Source of the DNA: Lunularia cruciata
Taxonomy: Eukaryota > Streptophyta > Marchantiopsida > Lunulariales > Lunulariaceae
NCBI GenBank assembly: GCA_948567375.1
Contig: OX419756.1
Coordinates: 62,820,333-62,884,332, forward strand
DNA length: 64,000 bases
Direction: 5' to 3'
The notes below the pieces were generated by a model that had not been told where the DNA came from, made no database searches, and was given only the letters and a program-made list of their open reading frames with translations. Made by a program: the position numbers and the translations under genes. This document shows positions 19,995 to 31,898 of the stretch, in pieces; within the stretch, counting starts at the first letter, position 1; every line of letters begins with the position of its first letter.

Positions 19995-21202
19995 GCTCAA
20001 ACACTGTATTTTATTTAAGATGGGCAAAGACAAAGTACTTTGGCGATGCTTGGAGACATACAAAGTAGGAGGAGTGATTGAATCTTTACACTCCAAAGCA
20101 TCGGGAGGACACTATGCTCTGAAGAATACTATAAAGAAAATTCTTTCGGCAGGATATTGGTGGCCTACAATGTACAAAGATGTACATGCTCATATCCAAA
20201 GCTGTGACGCTTGTCAGAGAACGGGGAAGCTGACGGCTACCTCTCAATGGCCTTTGAGACCAATTTTTCCTTTGGCCCCATTTGAGAAATGGGGGATTTA
20301 TTTTGTGGGTCCCATTCAACCAGTGACCCCAAGTCACAAGAAAGCGATACATTTTGGTTTGCACTGACTATGCTACCAAGATGGTTGAAGTTGAAGCAAC
20401 TCTCAGAGATGATGCTGAAACTGTGGCAGAATTCTTCTTTCGAAACATCATCTCCTGATATGGGTGTCCTTTGGAATTGGTCAATGACCAAGGAACACAT
20501 TTTATGAACCCTGTAATGGAGGCGTTAACCAAGTCCTTTCAGATTAAACATCGGAAGACAACTCCTTATAACCCAAAAGCAAATGGCTTAACGGAAAAAG
20601 CGAATGGGGTACTTTGTAAAATTTTGAATAAGGTGACTGTCAATTATGCCTATGATTGGGATACAAAATTACCAGCCGTGTTGTGGGCATATCGAATGAC
20701 AGAGAAGATTACAACCAAACAAACTCCATAGTTCTTGACATATGGCTTGCATCCCATACTGGCAGTTGAATTTGAAGTTCCGACATATTGGGTTCTTTGC
20801 AAAGAATGAATGTCGGAAGAGGAAAGTCAGGATCTTCAGATTCATCAACTGATGTGGTTAGAAGAGAAAAGAGACAACGCAATGCAAACCACAAAAGAAG
20901 TACAAGCACAGAGGAAAGTCAGGCACAATAAGAGAATCAAGCATGTGACTGTACAAGAAGGGGATTAAGTTTTGTTATATGACAATCGCCAAATATGTTT
21001 TCCTGGCAAGTTGCATTTGAGATGGATGGGTCCCTATTGAGTTCTTCATCTTTACAAAAATGGGTCCATGCAGCTTGTAGACTTGGAAGGTAATCCTTTT
21101 TCCACTTGAGTAAACGGGTGGAGAGTTCGGAGATATTGGACCATAGACTCGGAAGTTTCTAAGACACCCAAGGTCTATGTTTGTGGGGACGCTCACATTT
21201 GA
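19995..21202 (+). pseudogene. Integrase of outer family-A element
   Basis: This is the continuation of the element that starts at the left edge. The zinc site (LHSKASGGH ... CDACQ) is kept. The first catalytic Asp is lost: codon 20299-20301 reads Tyr (WGIYFVGP), while the sister copy has Asp. Frameshifts occur near 20340 and 20460, a TAG lies near 20729, and further stops lie near 20808 and 20968. The GPY-like C-terminal region ends at TGA 21200-21202, overlapping the purine tract. Confidence 0.85.
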
Positions 21203-21213
21203 GGGAGGGAGTA
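21201..21213 (+). other. Polypurine tract of outer family-A element
   Basis: GAGGGAGGGAGTA lies immediately before TGTGGTGCCC. It corresponds to 14379-14392 (-). Confidence 0.82.
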
Positions 21214-21835
21214 TGTGGTGCCCACATTTTATTTTATTTTCAAAATAAAGAAGAAGAAGTGTATAGAGAATGCGGATTGCGCCTGTATGGCCAAAGAAGG
21301 TGAAGAAAAGAGTCTTTGGGATGAAACCCGAGGTAAAGTGACTTCGGGTCATAAGGCGAAGTACTCGGAAATGCCTTGTCAACATACAACCCAAAGTAAA
21401 TTATCTTCGTATTGGGGGGGGAGCTCAACCCGAAGCAAAGACAGTCTAACAACCTTTCGTCGGGGGGAGAAATTCAAGAAGGGACCGTTCAAAAACCGGC
21501 AGCCCATACGCGCAAAGGTTGATTGACAGTGATAGGTGCATGCAGGTGGTGTGATTTCTCGGTAGAAACTCGAAGTGACAAAAGACAAAGAAGCGCAACT
21601 CTATAAAAATTGAACTTGCAATGACAAAATGTCAAGTAATTTTCCTTTGCCATTGAGAAGTCGTCTTGCAGGTGATCGTGGGAGGAAATAGAGTTGGAAT
21701 CATGTCAATGCGCAAGGAAGAAGTCACGAGAGTGAAATTGAGAGAGAGCGAGAAGGTAGAAGAGATGGGAGGAGGAAAGAAGAACTCCAAATTTGTAGTG
21801 AGAAATCATGCAATTCGGAGGTTAGATATAATAGC
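21214..21835 (+). repeat. 3' LTR of outer family-A element, truncated
   Basis: It starts TGTGGTGCCC and follows the LTR pattern through the G run, the TATA-like box and the first codons of the LTR frame (MSSNF..., MGGGKKNS). It breaks at about 21835, where minus-strand family-B integrase begins. The remaining 3.1 kb of the LTR is not found at the other side. Confidence 0.87.
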
Positions 21836-22480
21836 TTCTTGTAAACTCTCCTCCTCTATCATAAACCAACTCTAAAGGGCATCCAAACCTAGTGATAATG
21901 CGTTCATAAAGAAATCTACCCACTTCATCTTCATTCTTGTCCCTCAATGGTCTAGCCTCAACCCACTTGGTAAGGTAATCAGTAACTACCACAATGTACC
22001 GATTGTTTCTTGGGGTTCTATTGAGAGGACCTACAAAATCAATTCCCCACTTCTCAAAAGGTCCTAGCAATGGAATTGATCTAAGTGGTGGAGTGGATGT
22101 AGAATTTCTAGCATAAGCTTGACAAACATGACAAGTTTTGCAATAATCAAGACAATCCTTGAAAATCCCTCTCTAATGGTAACCTGTATCTAGAATCTTG
22201 AAAGCGGTCACCTTTCCTGCAAAGTGTCCTCCACATACTAAACCTTCATGAAACTCCTTTATGATTAGGATAGACTCTTCCTTACCCACTGCTCTTCGAA
22301 GTAGACCATCTACTCCTTGGTGAAAAAGAATATCCTCCACCATTGTGTAAGGTCTAGATCTTGCTGCAAGGGCCTTCCTCTCCCTAGCATGCATCCCTTC
22401 TGGATAGTTAACTCTTGTCACAAAATCCACAATCTCCTTGTACTCTATTGGAACTTCTTGAGTGATTGAGATTTTCATGA
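21836..22480 (-). pseudogene. Integrase fragment, family B minus copy
   Basis: The zinc site (FHEGLVCGGHFAGK) and the core up to LVYDRGGEFT are present, then the sequence is replaced by LTR sequence of the outer element. A stop near 22173 splits it. The first two catalytic Asp residues (WGIDFVGP and VYDRGGEF) are kept. The Glu region is lost. Confidence 0.85.
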
Positions 22481-23360
22481 GCTCCTCATCCGGGAAGGAA
22501 TCATCCATTGGCTCATCTCCATCATGATCATAGGCTCTAGATAAAAAATCAGCATTTGCATGTTTCTTTCTTGGCCTATCCTCAATGGTGTAGTCATACT
22601 CAGACAAGAGTATCATCCACCTTGCTAGTCTCCCTTCAACATTTGGCTTGTTGAAGATGTACTTCAAAGCCTTGTGATCCGTGACAATGGTGGCTTTCCC
22701 TCCAATCAAGTTATGTCTAAACTTCTTGAGACCAAAGATCACTACCAACCCTTCTCTCTCCGTGACAGAGTAGTTCTTCTCTCCTAAAACCATCTACCTA
22801 CTAGCATAAGCTATTGGATGATCATGCACATCTTGGTCTAATTGACTAAGAGTGCATCCTACTCAGAGAAGAGTATCATCCACCTTGCTAGTCTCCTTTC
22901 AACATTAGGCTTGTTGAAGATGTACTTCAAAGCCTTGTGATCTGTGACAATGGTGGCTTTCCCTCCAATCAAGTAGTGTCTAAACTTCTTGAGACCAAAG
23001 ATCACTGCCAACCTTTCTCTCTCCGTGACATAGTAGTTCTTCTCTGCTAGAACCATCTGCCTACTAGCATAAGCTATTGGATGATCATGCACATCTTGGT
23101 CTAATTGACTAAGAGTGCATCCTATAGCTACATTAGAAGCATTAGTGTAGAGGATGAAAGGCTACTCCAATCAGGTTTAGCAAGAATTGGAGCTACAACA
23201 AGGGATTGCTTGAGCTCCTCAAAAGCTTTGAGAGCCTCCTTGTCCTCCAAAATCACCATGTTATCTACACCCTTCTTCATGTAGATGGTCAATGCATAAG
23301 CATTGTTGGAAAATGAGAAGATGAACCTCCTATAGTATCCAACCATCCCCAAGAATTGGC
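22481..23360 (-). pseudogene. RNase H with internal 263-bp tandem duplication, family B
   Basis: RNase H motifs (VTEREGLVVIFGLKKFRH, IVTDHKALKYIFNKP) occur twice because 22597-22859 is repeated at 22860-23122 with scattered differences. 263 is not a multiple of three, so the duplication shifts the frame. The RT thumb motif GMVGYYRRFIF lies at the upstream end. Confidence 0.88.
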
Positions 23361-23990
23361 GTTACTTTGTCAAGCTTGAAGGGAATGGAAGGTCTGAGAT
23401 TTTCCTCACCTTCTCAAGATCAACTGCTATTCCATCCTTGGAGATGATGTGCCCCAAAAGTAGACCTTCTTCACATCCAAAAATGCACTTCTCTAGGTTG
23501 AGTGATGCATTTGCCTCATCCAAGCGTTGCAAGAATTTGACTAGGTGCTCAAAGTGCTCCTCCTTGCTTCCATAGACACAAAAGTCATCAATGAAGTCTC
23601 TCACAAATTTCCCAATGAAAGTTTCAAATACATTGTTCATGGACCGTTGGAATGTGGCATTGCAAAGCCCAAAAGGCATGACCTTGAAAGCATAAGTTCC
23701 CCAAGGTGTGGTGAATGTGGTGAGTTGTTGATGCTCTGGTGCAATCTTGATTTGGTTATATCCTGTTTAACCATCTCCAAAACTGTACCTCTCATGACCT
23801 GCAACCTCCTCCAAGATCTCATCAATGAATGAAAATGGGTAGTAGTCCTTCTTGGTAACAACATTGAGCTTCTTGTAATCCACACATACCCGAAGCTTGC
23901 CATTCTTTTTCTTCACAATGACAATTGGAGACACCCATTCTGAATTCTCTACCTCAAAGATAAATCTAGCCTCCTTGAGCTTATAAATCT
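23361..23990 (-). pseudogene. Reverse transcriptase, family B minus copy
   Basis: The palm motifs FGLCNA (with a 3-nt loss of the Pro-Ala part), DFIDDFCVYG and the upstream VCVDYKKLNVVTKKDYYPF are present. Stops and frameshifts near 23680-23770 separate the pieces. Confidence 0.85.
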
Positions 23991-24800
23991 CCTCCTTCAC
24001 AACCAAAGATATTGGTGTGCTAATGCGATGTTGCTTTTGGCGGATTGGTCTTGCATGTGACTCCACCTCTAACTTGTGCTCCTCCAAGGTGACTTCCTTC
24101 AAATCCCTATAACTAAAAGCAAACACATGGATGAACTTGCGGAAAATCTCCTCAAATCTCACCTTCTCTTCCTTGGTAACATTTGGACCATACTTGAGGG
24201 TAGATAACCTTCTCTCTACCTCCTCAAGTGTCAATGGTGATTTATTTGGGTCCTTCAAAACCGCTGGCTTAGGTGCAAAATCCATAGCACACAAAGGATA
24301 CACATCTGAATCAGATTTAGATTCATCCTCCTCCGTGGAAGTCTCCTCTTCCATACTTGTGTCCACATGTGAAGCTCCTTCTTCAGAATCTGATTCCCAA
24401 TAATCAAAAGATGGTGTATCCGAATATGAAGTGTTGGTGGTGTTAGTCACAAGAAATGTGACTCTATGGTTTGATGGCCCAATCCTCAAGTACCCTTTGT
24501 GCCATCGATCAGTTGTGCATGCTGCTCTCAACCATGGCCTCCCAAGAAGTAAGTCATAGCTTGAATCCTTCAAGACTTGGAAAGTCATGAGATTTTGAAC
24601 TCCCATAATTGAAACTACCACTTTATCCATCACCTCTACTGGTCGAACTTGTTGCTTGTTTGCCATGCTCACCACAAATGTTGAAGGTCTTGAGGGTATC
24701 ATACCCTACTTCTTCATCAACCTTTCTAACATGGCATTTATTGCTGATGCTCCATCAACCAATGCATCCTTGATGTTGTGACCATTCACTCTCACATCAA
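23991..24800 (-). pseudogene. Protease and acidic linker, family B minus copy
   Basis: Frame 24702-23767 carries DLLLGRPWLRAACTTDRW, the acidic linker MEEETSTEEDESKSDSD and the RT start. The protease active-site region is upstream as ALVDGASAINAM, where the Gly after D-G is Ala, followed by a stop near 24704. It spans the site where the plus copy was hit by the 10597-16059 insertion and so shows the empty target sequence. Confidence 0.82.
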
Positions 24801-26241
24801 TCTTGGAGGCATATTCACAAGCCTCCCATGGTGCTGGCTTGGCATCCACCACCCCCATTGATATTGGAACTTTTGCCTTCTTCTTCCTCTTGCTCCTTGT
24901 AGAACTCAAACCACATCTAAGCTCCCTTCTCAAGGTATGGTTCAAAGCAATCAATTGGCCCACTGTGATTTTAGCCTTGTGACTACCAACATCCTCCAAC
25001 ACATTATAGTTCCATTGTTGCTTTGAAATCAAGAAATCCTCCATCCCCAACTTCTTCCTTGGAGTCTTTGTTGTTGATGGTGTTGAGGTGCGAGTGCTCC
25101 CAGTAGACATAGGAGTATCCTTGAGAAGAGTGAACATCCTCTGCAAAACGAGCTCTCTTCTTCTCTTGTGCCAAAAGCTCCAAATTAAGACTCTTGGAGT
25201 TTGAGCACTCTCCCTTCTCATACTTGCTCTCCACCACATCTATGAATGCTATCCCCTTACCTTTGTTTGGATTAGGAGCCACTTGGGTTTCACTACCACC
25301 CTCTTTCCCTCTATTGGCTCCTTCATAACTCCTTCCTCCATGGTAAGTGGAATTTGGGCAATTCCTTTGGATATGGCCTCTTCTTCCACAACCAAAACAA
25401 TTTCTATCATTGAAATTGTTGGCTGGTTGAACTCCTCTATATGGATAGTTTCCATAACTCCTAGGCCTTCTCCCTACATTCTGATCCTCCTCTCTCTTCT
25501 CCCATAGTTGCACCACATTGATCTTGAGATCCGCAAGTTGTTCTGTGATGGTTGGAAGAAGATCCTTTGGTGGAGGTGCAAGAATTGGAGCAACTAATAC
25601 TTGTGGTGCAACCCTTGTCACCAAAGTATCAGAAGTTCCACCATACTTGTAGTCTTGAGGAGGATGCACAACCTTCTTCACCACCAAATCACTCTCATCT
25701 CCTTCCAAACTCTCCTCCATACAAATTGCGATCTTGATAGCTTCAACCTTGGAAGAAGGCTTCTCATATCTCAACTTGCTTCTAATTTGTGGTCTCAACC
25801 CTCCAACAAAACTCTTGGTGAGCATGGCCCTTATGCCAATCATTGTAGTCTCCACATCATCCCACCCTTCCTCAACACTATGCAAAATCTGGACTTTAAC
25901 TTTTCTACTCTTTCCACATAGACTCTCACTTTCTCTCCATCTCCTTGCTTGAGAAATGTAACCTCACTCATCAATCTCTCATAACTCTCATCAGGAAGAA
26001 AGTTCTCAATGAGTGCTGAAGTCAAAGTCTCCCAAGACTCCTCTTCCACATCTCTCCTCTCTCTCTTTTGGTATTTTGACTCATACCATGTAAGTGCTGC
26101 ATCCTCAAAGAAATCTGGTAATAATGAGGCCCACTCATTCTTCCTCCTCTTATTGTTTCCTATGCAAGCTCTCTTGAAGTCTCTCACAAAGGCCTCCACA
26201 TCTTCTCCATCCTTGCCAAAGAAAACCGGAAGTTTCTCCAT
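24801..26241 (-). pseudogene. gag: gag, family B minus copy
   Basis: It starts MEKLPVFFGKDGEDVEAF at 26241. Frame 25885-25004 (293 codons) includes the linker, the zinc knuckle CFGCGRRGHIQRNC and the basic tail. It lacks the nonsense codons of the plus copy, but a frameshift near 25840-25890 and another near 25130 break it. Confidence 0.87.
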
Positions 26242-26485
26242 CTTAACCTCTCACTATCTTTCTTTTCTCTCACTCTATAACTAATAGAGTATATACATGA
26301 CTAACACCATTTGAGAGTAATCCACCCTAGGGAACACAAAAGGTTAAGGTTGCTCCAAGATTTCTATAGCAACATCAAATTCTAGAGTGCATATTAATCG
26401 AATCCTCATGGATAGTTTATCCATAAGTTGAAAGATTATCTCCATCACTAATCTTGAGAACTAGCTGATGAAGGTGGTAGTATTT

Positions 26486-29400
26486 TGTGACAACCTAGCA
26501 AATATCACTTTTGCAGTAGTTGGGTAAGTAAAGTTTGTTCCCGCAGAGATACGAGTCAGAATTGGTCAAATACGAAGCAAAGTAACAATTTCAGTTCTTC
26601 TTGGTTGCGTCTTTAATCTCTCAGGTAGAAACCACACCCAGAAGAGAGTAACAAACACTGATTCGCAGTCTTGTCACAAATTAACACTCCTTAATCACAA
26701 ATCCTTCAATTCTTTCCAAACAATCTTGATTGTGATGATTCAGGCTCTCCCAAAAACGGCACTTCACTGCAAAACAACTTACACCTAAACCCTTATCTCC
26801 CGACCCACTCTTCTCTAATGTCTCTGATGGTTACTCTGAAGACATTTGGACTCCTATGTTATCTACTTCGGGTTTTGCTCTAACATCCTTCCGAAGCTTT
26901 TCTAACTCTATTTTCACTAAGTCTAATCTAATTGAAATGTTATCCTCTACCTCTAACACCTTTCTGTCTACACAAGTTCTCAGTTTTATTAACAAGGCAT
27001 TCATCTCGGTGTCTTTTGCTTGTCTTCACCTCGTCTCCTGCACCAACAGTTTTAACTTGTGTAGTCACGCTTCTTCAATTCAAACGCTGACTTCTATACT
27101 TAACATTGCATTCACCCTAAGGACTATCTCCTTCAATGGCTCCAACCTTGTCTTCCGTTCTCATTCCCGATCTGCAAGCCATTCCTTTCGGTACATCTCC
27201 AACTCTGCCTCAAATTCGGCTTTCACCGTCTCCTTCTCCTTCTCCTTCTGTACAACTTTCTCTTCCTGATTACGAAGTAATTCTCGTAATCAGTCGTCTT
27301 CTTTATACCCCGCAGACAACTCTCTTTGCCAAAGTTGCTTCTTCTCCTCCATACTCTCCATCACTCTATCGAGCTCTTGATCCTTTGCTGCTACCCTCGC
27401 CATAGCATGGATAAGTTCTACTCTTGAATCAGCAAACTGGTGCTTCAAGATTTCAAATTCAGCTACCCATCTTTCCCTTGCTATGTCACTCTTTCTCGCA
27501 AGATCCTCTCAATAATTTACTTCTCTCTTCAGGTCTTCAATTACCTGACTTCGCTCTACTGCCTCCGCTCGCAGTACTTCTCTCTCCTCCTCACCTCGGG
27601 TTATACCTCTCTTCAACTCCGAGTTCTCTTCCTCTAATCTTGATAAGACCTGCAAAACAGTCTTCACCTCTGGACAAGTTGACTGCGTCTCCTTCTTCTT
27701 GTGCTCCAACTTCACCAACAACGGGCACACTACCTCTCACAGGTAATCAACTCCATCACTGGCAACTACTTCTTCCCGCGGAGTGGTCTCTCTTTTCTCC
27801 TTGTGTTCTCCTGATACTCACCTTCTTCTGTGGAGTCTTTGTATTGGAATCAACGCCTCACTGCCCAAGCTTTCTTCTACCTCTTCCTTCCCTCTACTTG
27901 GCCCCGCTTCACACTTCAGCTTACGTCGCGAGCAAACTCCTTGCTGCACTGCGATCTTCTTTTCCTCGACCACCGGAACTTCGTCTTCCAATGGCGAGTT
28001 GTCTTTGGCTTCCACCTCGGCTTGCACTTCTTCTTCTTCCTTGTTAGCCGCTGGCACTGATGTCATCTCTCCTCCTTCTTCACTGTCACTGCTCGTATCT
28101 CCACTTTGCAATGTCAGTTCAGGTTCCTCCTCATGTTCCGAGTCCTCCGTCTTGAGCTCGGCCTCGCCTTCTGAGTCTTCATCTTCCGACTCAATCACCA
28201 CCATACTTTGCCTTGGGTTACTTCTTTGCATCTTCCAAGGTTTCTTTCTTTCTTCAGCTTCTCCTTGCCAACTCCTCTTCTTCGTTGGAGTACTTACTAC
28301 GACCTCCACGTTCTTTCCTGTCTTCGCGTAGTAGTCGTCCGTGCTCCGGATTTGGAGAATATATTGCTGCTCCTTGACATTGACCTCCTTTTGCACATCC
28401 GGATGGAAGTGCAACACCATCCGATTCCGCTCCGCCAAGGTCAGTAGATTGAGCCCGAGGTAGAAGTGTGCTGCAAACGGCACAATGTAATGTGGAGGCA
28501 ACTTATCCTGCAAATTCCACACCATCTGCCTTGTTCTCCCATGAAAACACCTTGCCCAATTGATAGGTTCTCCTGCAAACAACTTGTGGAAGAACACCGC
28601 TTGGTGTTTCATCACATAAGTCGTTCTTTCCGGCTTCAAGATTGCCATGAGAGCACTCACAATTCCCCTCTTGATAGGATCTTTGTAGCTCTCAACCTTA
28701 TACCCATTCTTTGTTCTTTTCGATGAGAAGGCATCTCTCACCTCCTATGTTTCTTGGACTATCTCTCCTTTCCCCAAGAACGTGGCTCCTTGCTCCGAGC
28801 CTGCCTCCTTCCCGAGTACGAGTCTCCAATCCGACTCTGTCCAGTGAGTCGGATTTCCTCTCTTTCCTTCTTCCTCGGGTCTATCCAGACACTTACTCTT
28901 GATGATTTCTGTCATGAATCTTGGAAAACTCACATTTAGTTCCATGCCAGAAAGGTGATCTAAAGTCGGCTCAAGACTTCGATCCTTGCTATCAAATCTA
29001 ATCTCCAAATCGCATGATTTCTCACTATGAATTCGGAGTTCTTCTTCCCTCCTCCCATCTCTTCTACTTTCTCACTTTCTCTCAATTTCACTCTTGCGAC
29101 TTCTCCCTTGCGCACTAACACGAGTCCAACTCTATTTCCCTTTCCCCGATCATCTGCAAGACAACTCCTCAATGGCGAAGGAAAATTGCTCGACATTTTG
29201 TCGTTGCAGTTTTGATTTTTAGAGAGTTGCACTTCTTCATCTTCCGTCACTTCAAGTTCCTACCGAGAAATCACACCTCCAACATGCACCTGTCATTGTC
29301 AATCAACCTTCGCTCGTATGAGCCGCCAGTTTTGAAATGGCCCCTTCTTGAATTTCTCGCCCCGACGAAAGGTTGTTAGACTATCTTCGCCTTGGGTTGA

Positions 29401-29609
29401 GCTCCCCCCGATCCGAAGACAATTTACTTTGGGTTGTTTGTTGATAGGGCATTTCTGAGTACTTCACCTTATGACCCAAAGTCACTTTACTTTGGGTTTC
29501 CTCCCGAAGACTCCTTTCTTCGCTTTCTTCGGTCATACAGGTGCAATCCGACTTCTCTATACACTTCTTCTCCTTTATTTTGAAAAAAACAAAAAATGTG
29601 GGCACCACA
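26486..29609 (-). mobile_element. Solo family-A LTR inserted in family-B leader
   Basis: The perfect duplication TATTT (26481-26485 and 29610-29614) brackets a unit that starts TGTGGTGCCC and ends GTTGTCACA in its own orientation. It contains no pol. It is 3124 bp long because about 0.65 kb between the 3' non-coding part and the end of the LTR frame is deleted at about 26783. Joining the flanks restores the family-B leader seen at 8670-8720. Confidence 0.93.
26790..29196 (-). pseudogene. LTR-internal coiled-coil ORF in solo LTR, broken
   Basis: This frame starts MSSNFPSPL at 29196 and shows the same order of parts. Residues equivalent to about 173-480 are open as 28741-27818, including HQAVFFHKLF and VVIESEDEDS. 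Stops near 28744, 27737 and 27510 and the C-terminal deletion inactivate it. Confidence 0.85.
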
Positions 29610-29614
29610 TATTT

Positions 29615-30880
29615 CTATAGCTTTACTAAGACTCTCTCCAAGATCCTTCACCAAAGTCTCCAAAAGTGATTTTACTCCACTACACTCATGTCCTTTTGGA
29701 AGTCCTTCAATTCCACAAACCTCACACAAGTCCTTGGTCTTAGATCTTCTCTCTCCCAATCTTGGTGAAGAAGGTCCAACATGCAAACCAAGTCAAGTAA
29801 GCCTCTCCTTTCCCTCAATCTCTTGCTCTCAAAGGTCAATGGACATGAACTTGCCTTATGTCACTTCTCCACACAGAAAGCACTTAGACTCACTCTTTCC
29901 TCCAAGTGGTGAAGGTTTTTGGATCCTCTCAACACTCTCTTCAAATTCTATTGTAAACTCTCTTTTCCTCAAATACACCCTTACAATCACCTCAAACCCT
30001 TGGGGAACCTTGCATAATCTCAATTTCCACTGTTGATGACCCTCCATGTTCCCAAGATGAATCTAAACACTCACACATGCTTTTTGTGGATCTCAAACTC
30101 CTCGTGCATGAGATCTCCACTCTGCAAAATTGACCCTTCCTCACAATGTCACTCTAATCTCCCAACCACTATCTCACAGTCCTCTAAAAGTTTTCCCACT
30201 TGATAAAAACTCTAAGGCGTCCCTCTGTGCAAAATTTCAGATCTTTTCATTGAGCCATTGGCCCTTGACACCTTTCTATTCAGCACACATATTTCAGATT
30301 TGGTCTAAAAACCACCCTCCTCACTTCAAAAACTCATAACTCCCTGCGCAAGAAAGATCTCTCTCTAAGTTTTGTGACCGCAAGTAGGATAAAATGCACT
30401 GAATTTTCTTGGAAATTTTCAAGACAATTCAGTAAAAATTGAAGAAATGGCAGACTCTGTACAATTTTCCAGAGAGCATGCAGTTGCGGGAGCACTTTAC
30501 CCTATCAACTTTCAAAATTTTTAGCCCAGTGTGCATAGTAGCCCTCACAATAATTTTAAGTGTGCTAATTGAAAAATAACCCAAGCTATCATGTGTAGAA
30601 ATTTTAGGTCAGATCTCAAACTTGAGATTTTGCCCAAAATCACCTTAATCCCCAAAATTTGCAATCCACCTCACACAATCTCTCCACTTCCTCTCATGTG
30701 TACAAGATGTACAAAATCACCTCAAAGACATCATAATGAACTATAGGGTATACAAATGGATCTTGGTTCTCTAACATAAGTTCAGCCCTCTCCTCTCCTA
30801 TTGTTCTCTCCAAGTGAGCTCGCATAGCCTCCTTCTGCCTAATGTAGAATTGAACGCGGAACATTATCTTGCCTTCTAGA
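29615..30880 (-). pseudogene. Family-B leader ORFs, minus copy
   Basis: This contains the zinc-knuckle leader frame (KCFLCGE intact CX2C, then a frameshift) at about 30050-29640 and the small frame MFRVQFYIRQ...ILYILYT at 30860-30694. Between them, about 30060-30690 is AT-rich and has many stops in every frame. It corresponds to 7600-8230 of the plus copy. Confidence 0.55.
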
Positions 30881-30883
30881 GAG

Positions 30884-30901
30884 GTCTCGGCAACGGAACC
30901 A
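30884..30901 (-). other. Primer-binding site, family-B minus copy
   Basis: Read on -, TGGTTCCGTTGCCGAGAC differs from the plus copy at one base. It lies 4 nt from the LTR. Confidence 0.8.
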
Positions 30902-30905
30902 AAAA

Positions 30906-31617
30906 TGTAAGCCGACCTGTCTCTCACTCAGGATGAACCTTTGATGGCTATTATGGTAGCGCACCATGGACTAAGAAGGCAAGGAACCCCAACTCCATCA
31001 TACTCCTCCAAGGCTAACACTCCAAGACTCAAGACATTGTTCACTAGAGAACTCAATGAGAGAGAGATAGTTGCAAATGAAAGGATGATGAGTACCTCCT
31101 CACCCCTTGTTTATATACTTGTGAAATAGTTTCATACCAAATTACCGTAGTAACTAATTACCGTACTAATTACCGTAGTAACTCAAGTTACTAGACTAAA
31201 AGTCAAGTAAAGTCAAAAAGTAGAAAGGAATATCCATTCACATGGGCATATTCCCCTAAGCATGTGGTCTTATCTTGACCCAACCACTAAGTCAAGGATT
31301 CCTTCACATGGGCTATCCTTGGACTAAAGAAGAATCCAATACAAAAAGGCTTGCGGGCCCAAGAGTTCTGAACTCTTTCCTCAAAGCCAAACACCTAGGA
31401 ATAATACCAAGTCAACACACTAAAATCCAAAATAGAGGTGCTCATCTTTTTTACTTCCTCTACAGTAAGGTCCCCTCTATCTTAGCTATGAATAAATTTA
31501 GCTAACCATGACTAATATAGAACCATCCTTTATCTCTATATTAATAATATCTCTTAAGTACTTGTAATAGCAAGCTAAATATCACAATACCACACACATG
31601 CACAAATGGGTGTTACA
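30906..31617 (-). repeat. 5' LTR of family-B minus copy
   Basis: Read on -, it starts TGTAACACCC at 31617 and ends GGCTTACA at 30906. It is 712 bp long. A small duplication of TAATTACCGTA sits near 31140-31180. Confidence 0.9.
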
Positions 31618-31898
31618 AGACATGCAACCCAATCCAAAGAACCTATAATAATTGTTCCTCGGGTTCAGCCAATCAAGAAAGTACATGTAAAGAAAGTGAC
31701 TACCTCAAGATCAAGAAGACATTTAGAGTGACAAAAAATAGACATGTAGAATTGTCATGTCAATTGAAGATTGATTGAAGAATGACCAATCAACAAAAGA
31801 CTATAAGATCAAGATGTCATCACATGCATTCTGAAATGTCACAATGATATCTTAGGCCTCTTAATAGTTGTCATGAAGGATTTAGCATCTCAGGTTTT

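Larger units (their letters stand above)
21836..31617 (-). mobile_element. Family-B element, 3' end missing, carrying a solo LTR
   Basis: In element orientation: 5' LTR (31617-30906), primer-binding site (30901-30884), leader, gag (26241-24721), protease, RT, RNase H and part of integrase, ending inside the integrase core at 21836. A family-A solo LTR (26486-29609) splits the leader. RNase H contains a 263-bp tandem duplication. The C-terminal integrase, purine tract and 3' LTR are absent. Confidence 0.88.

Noticed and set aside
19995..19999. Target-site duplication for the family-B element
   Set aside because: The 5 bp after the 3' LTR (GCTCA) do not match the 5 bp before the 5' LTR (AGGAC), even when shifted by one or two bases.
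22597..23122. CRISPR-like or satellite array
   Set aside because: There are only two adjacent copies of a 263-bp RNase H segment, so this is a simple tandem duplication.
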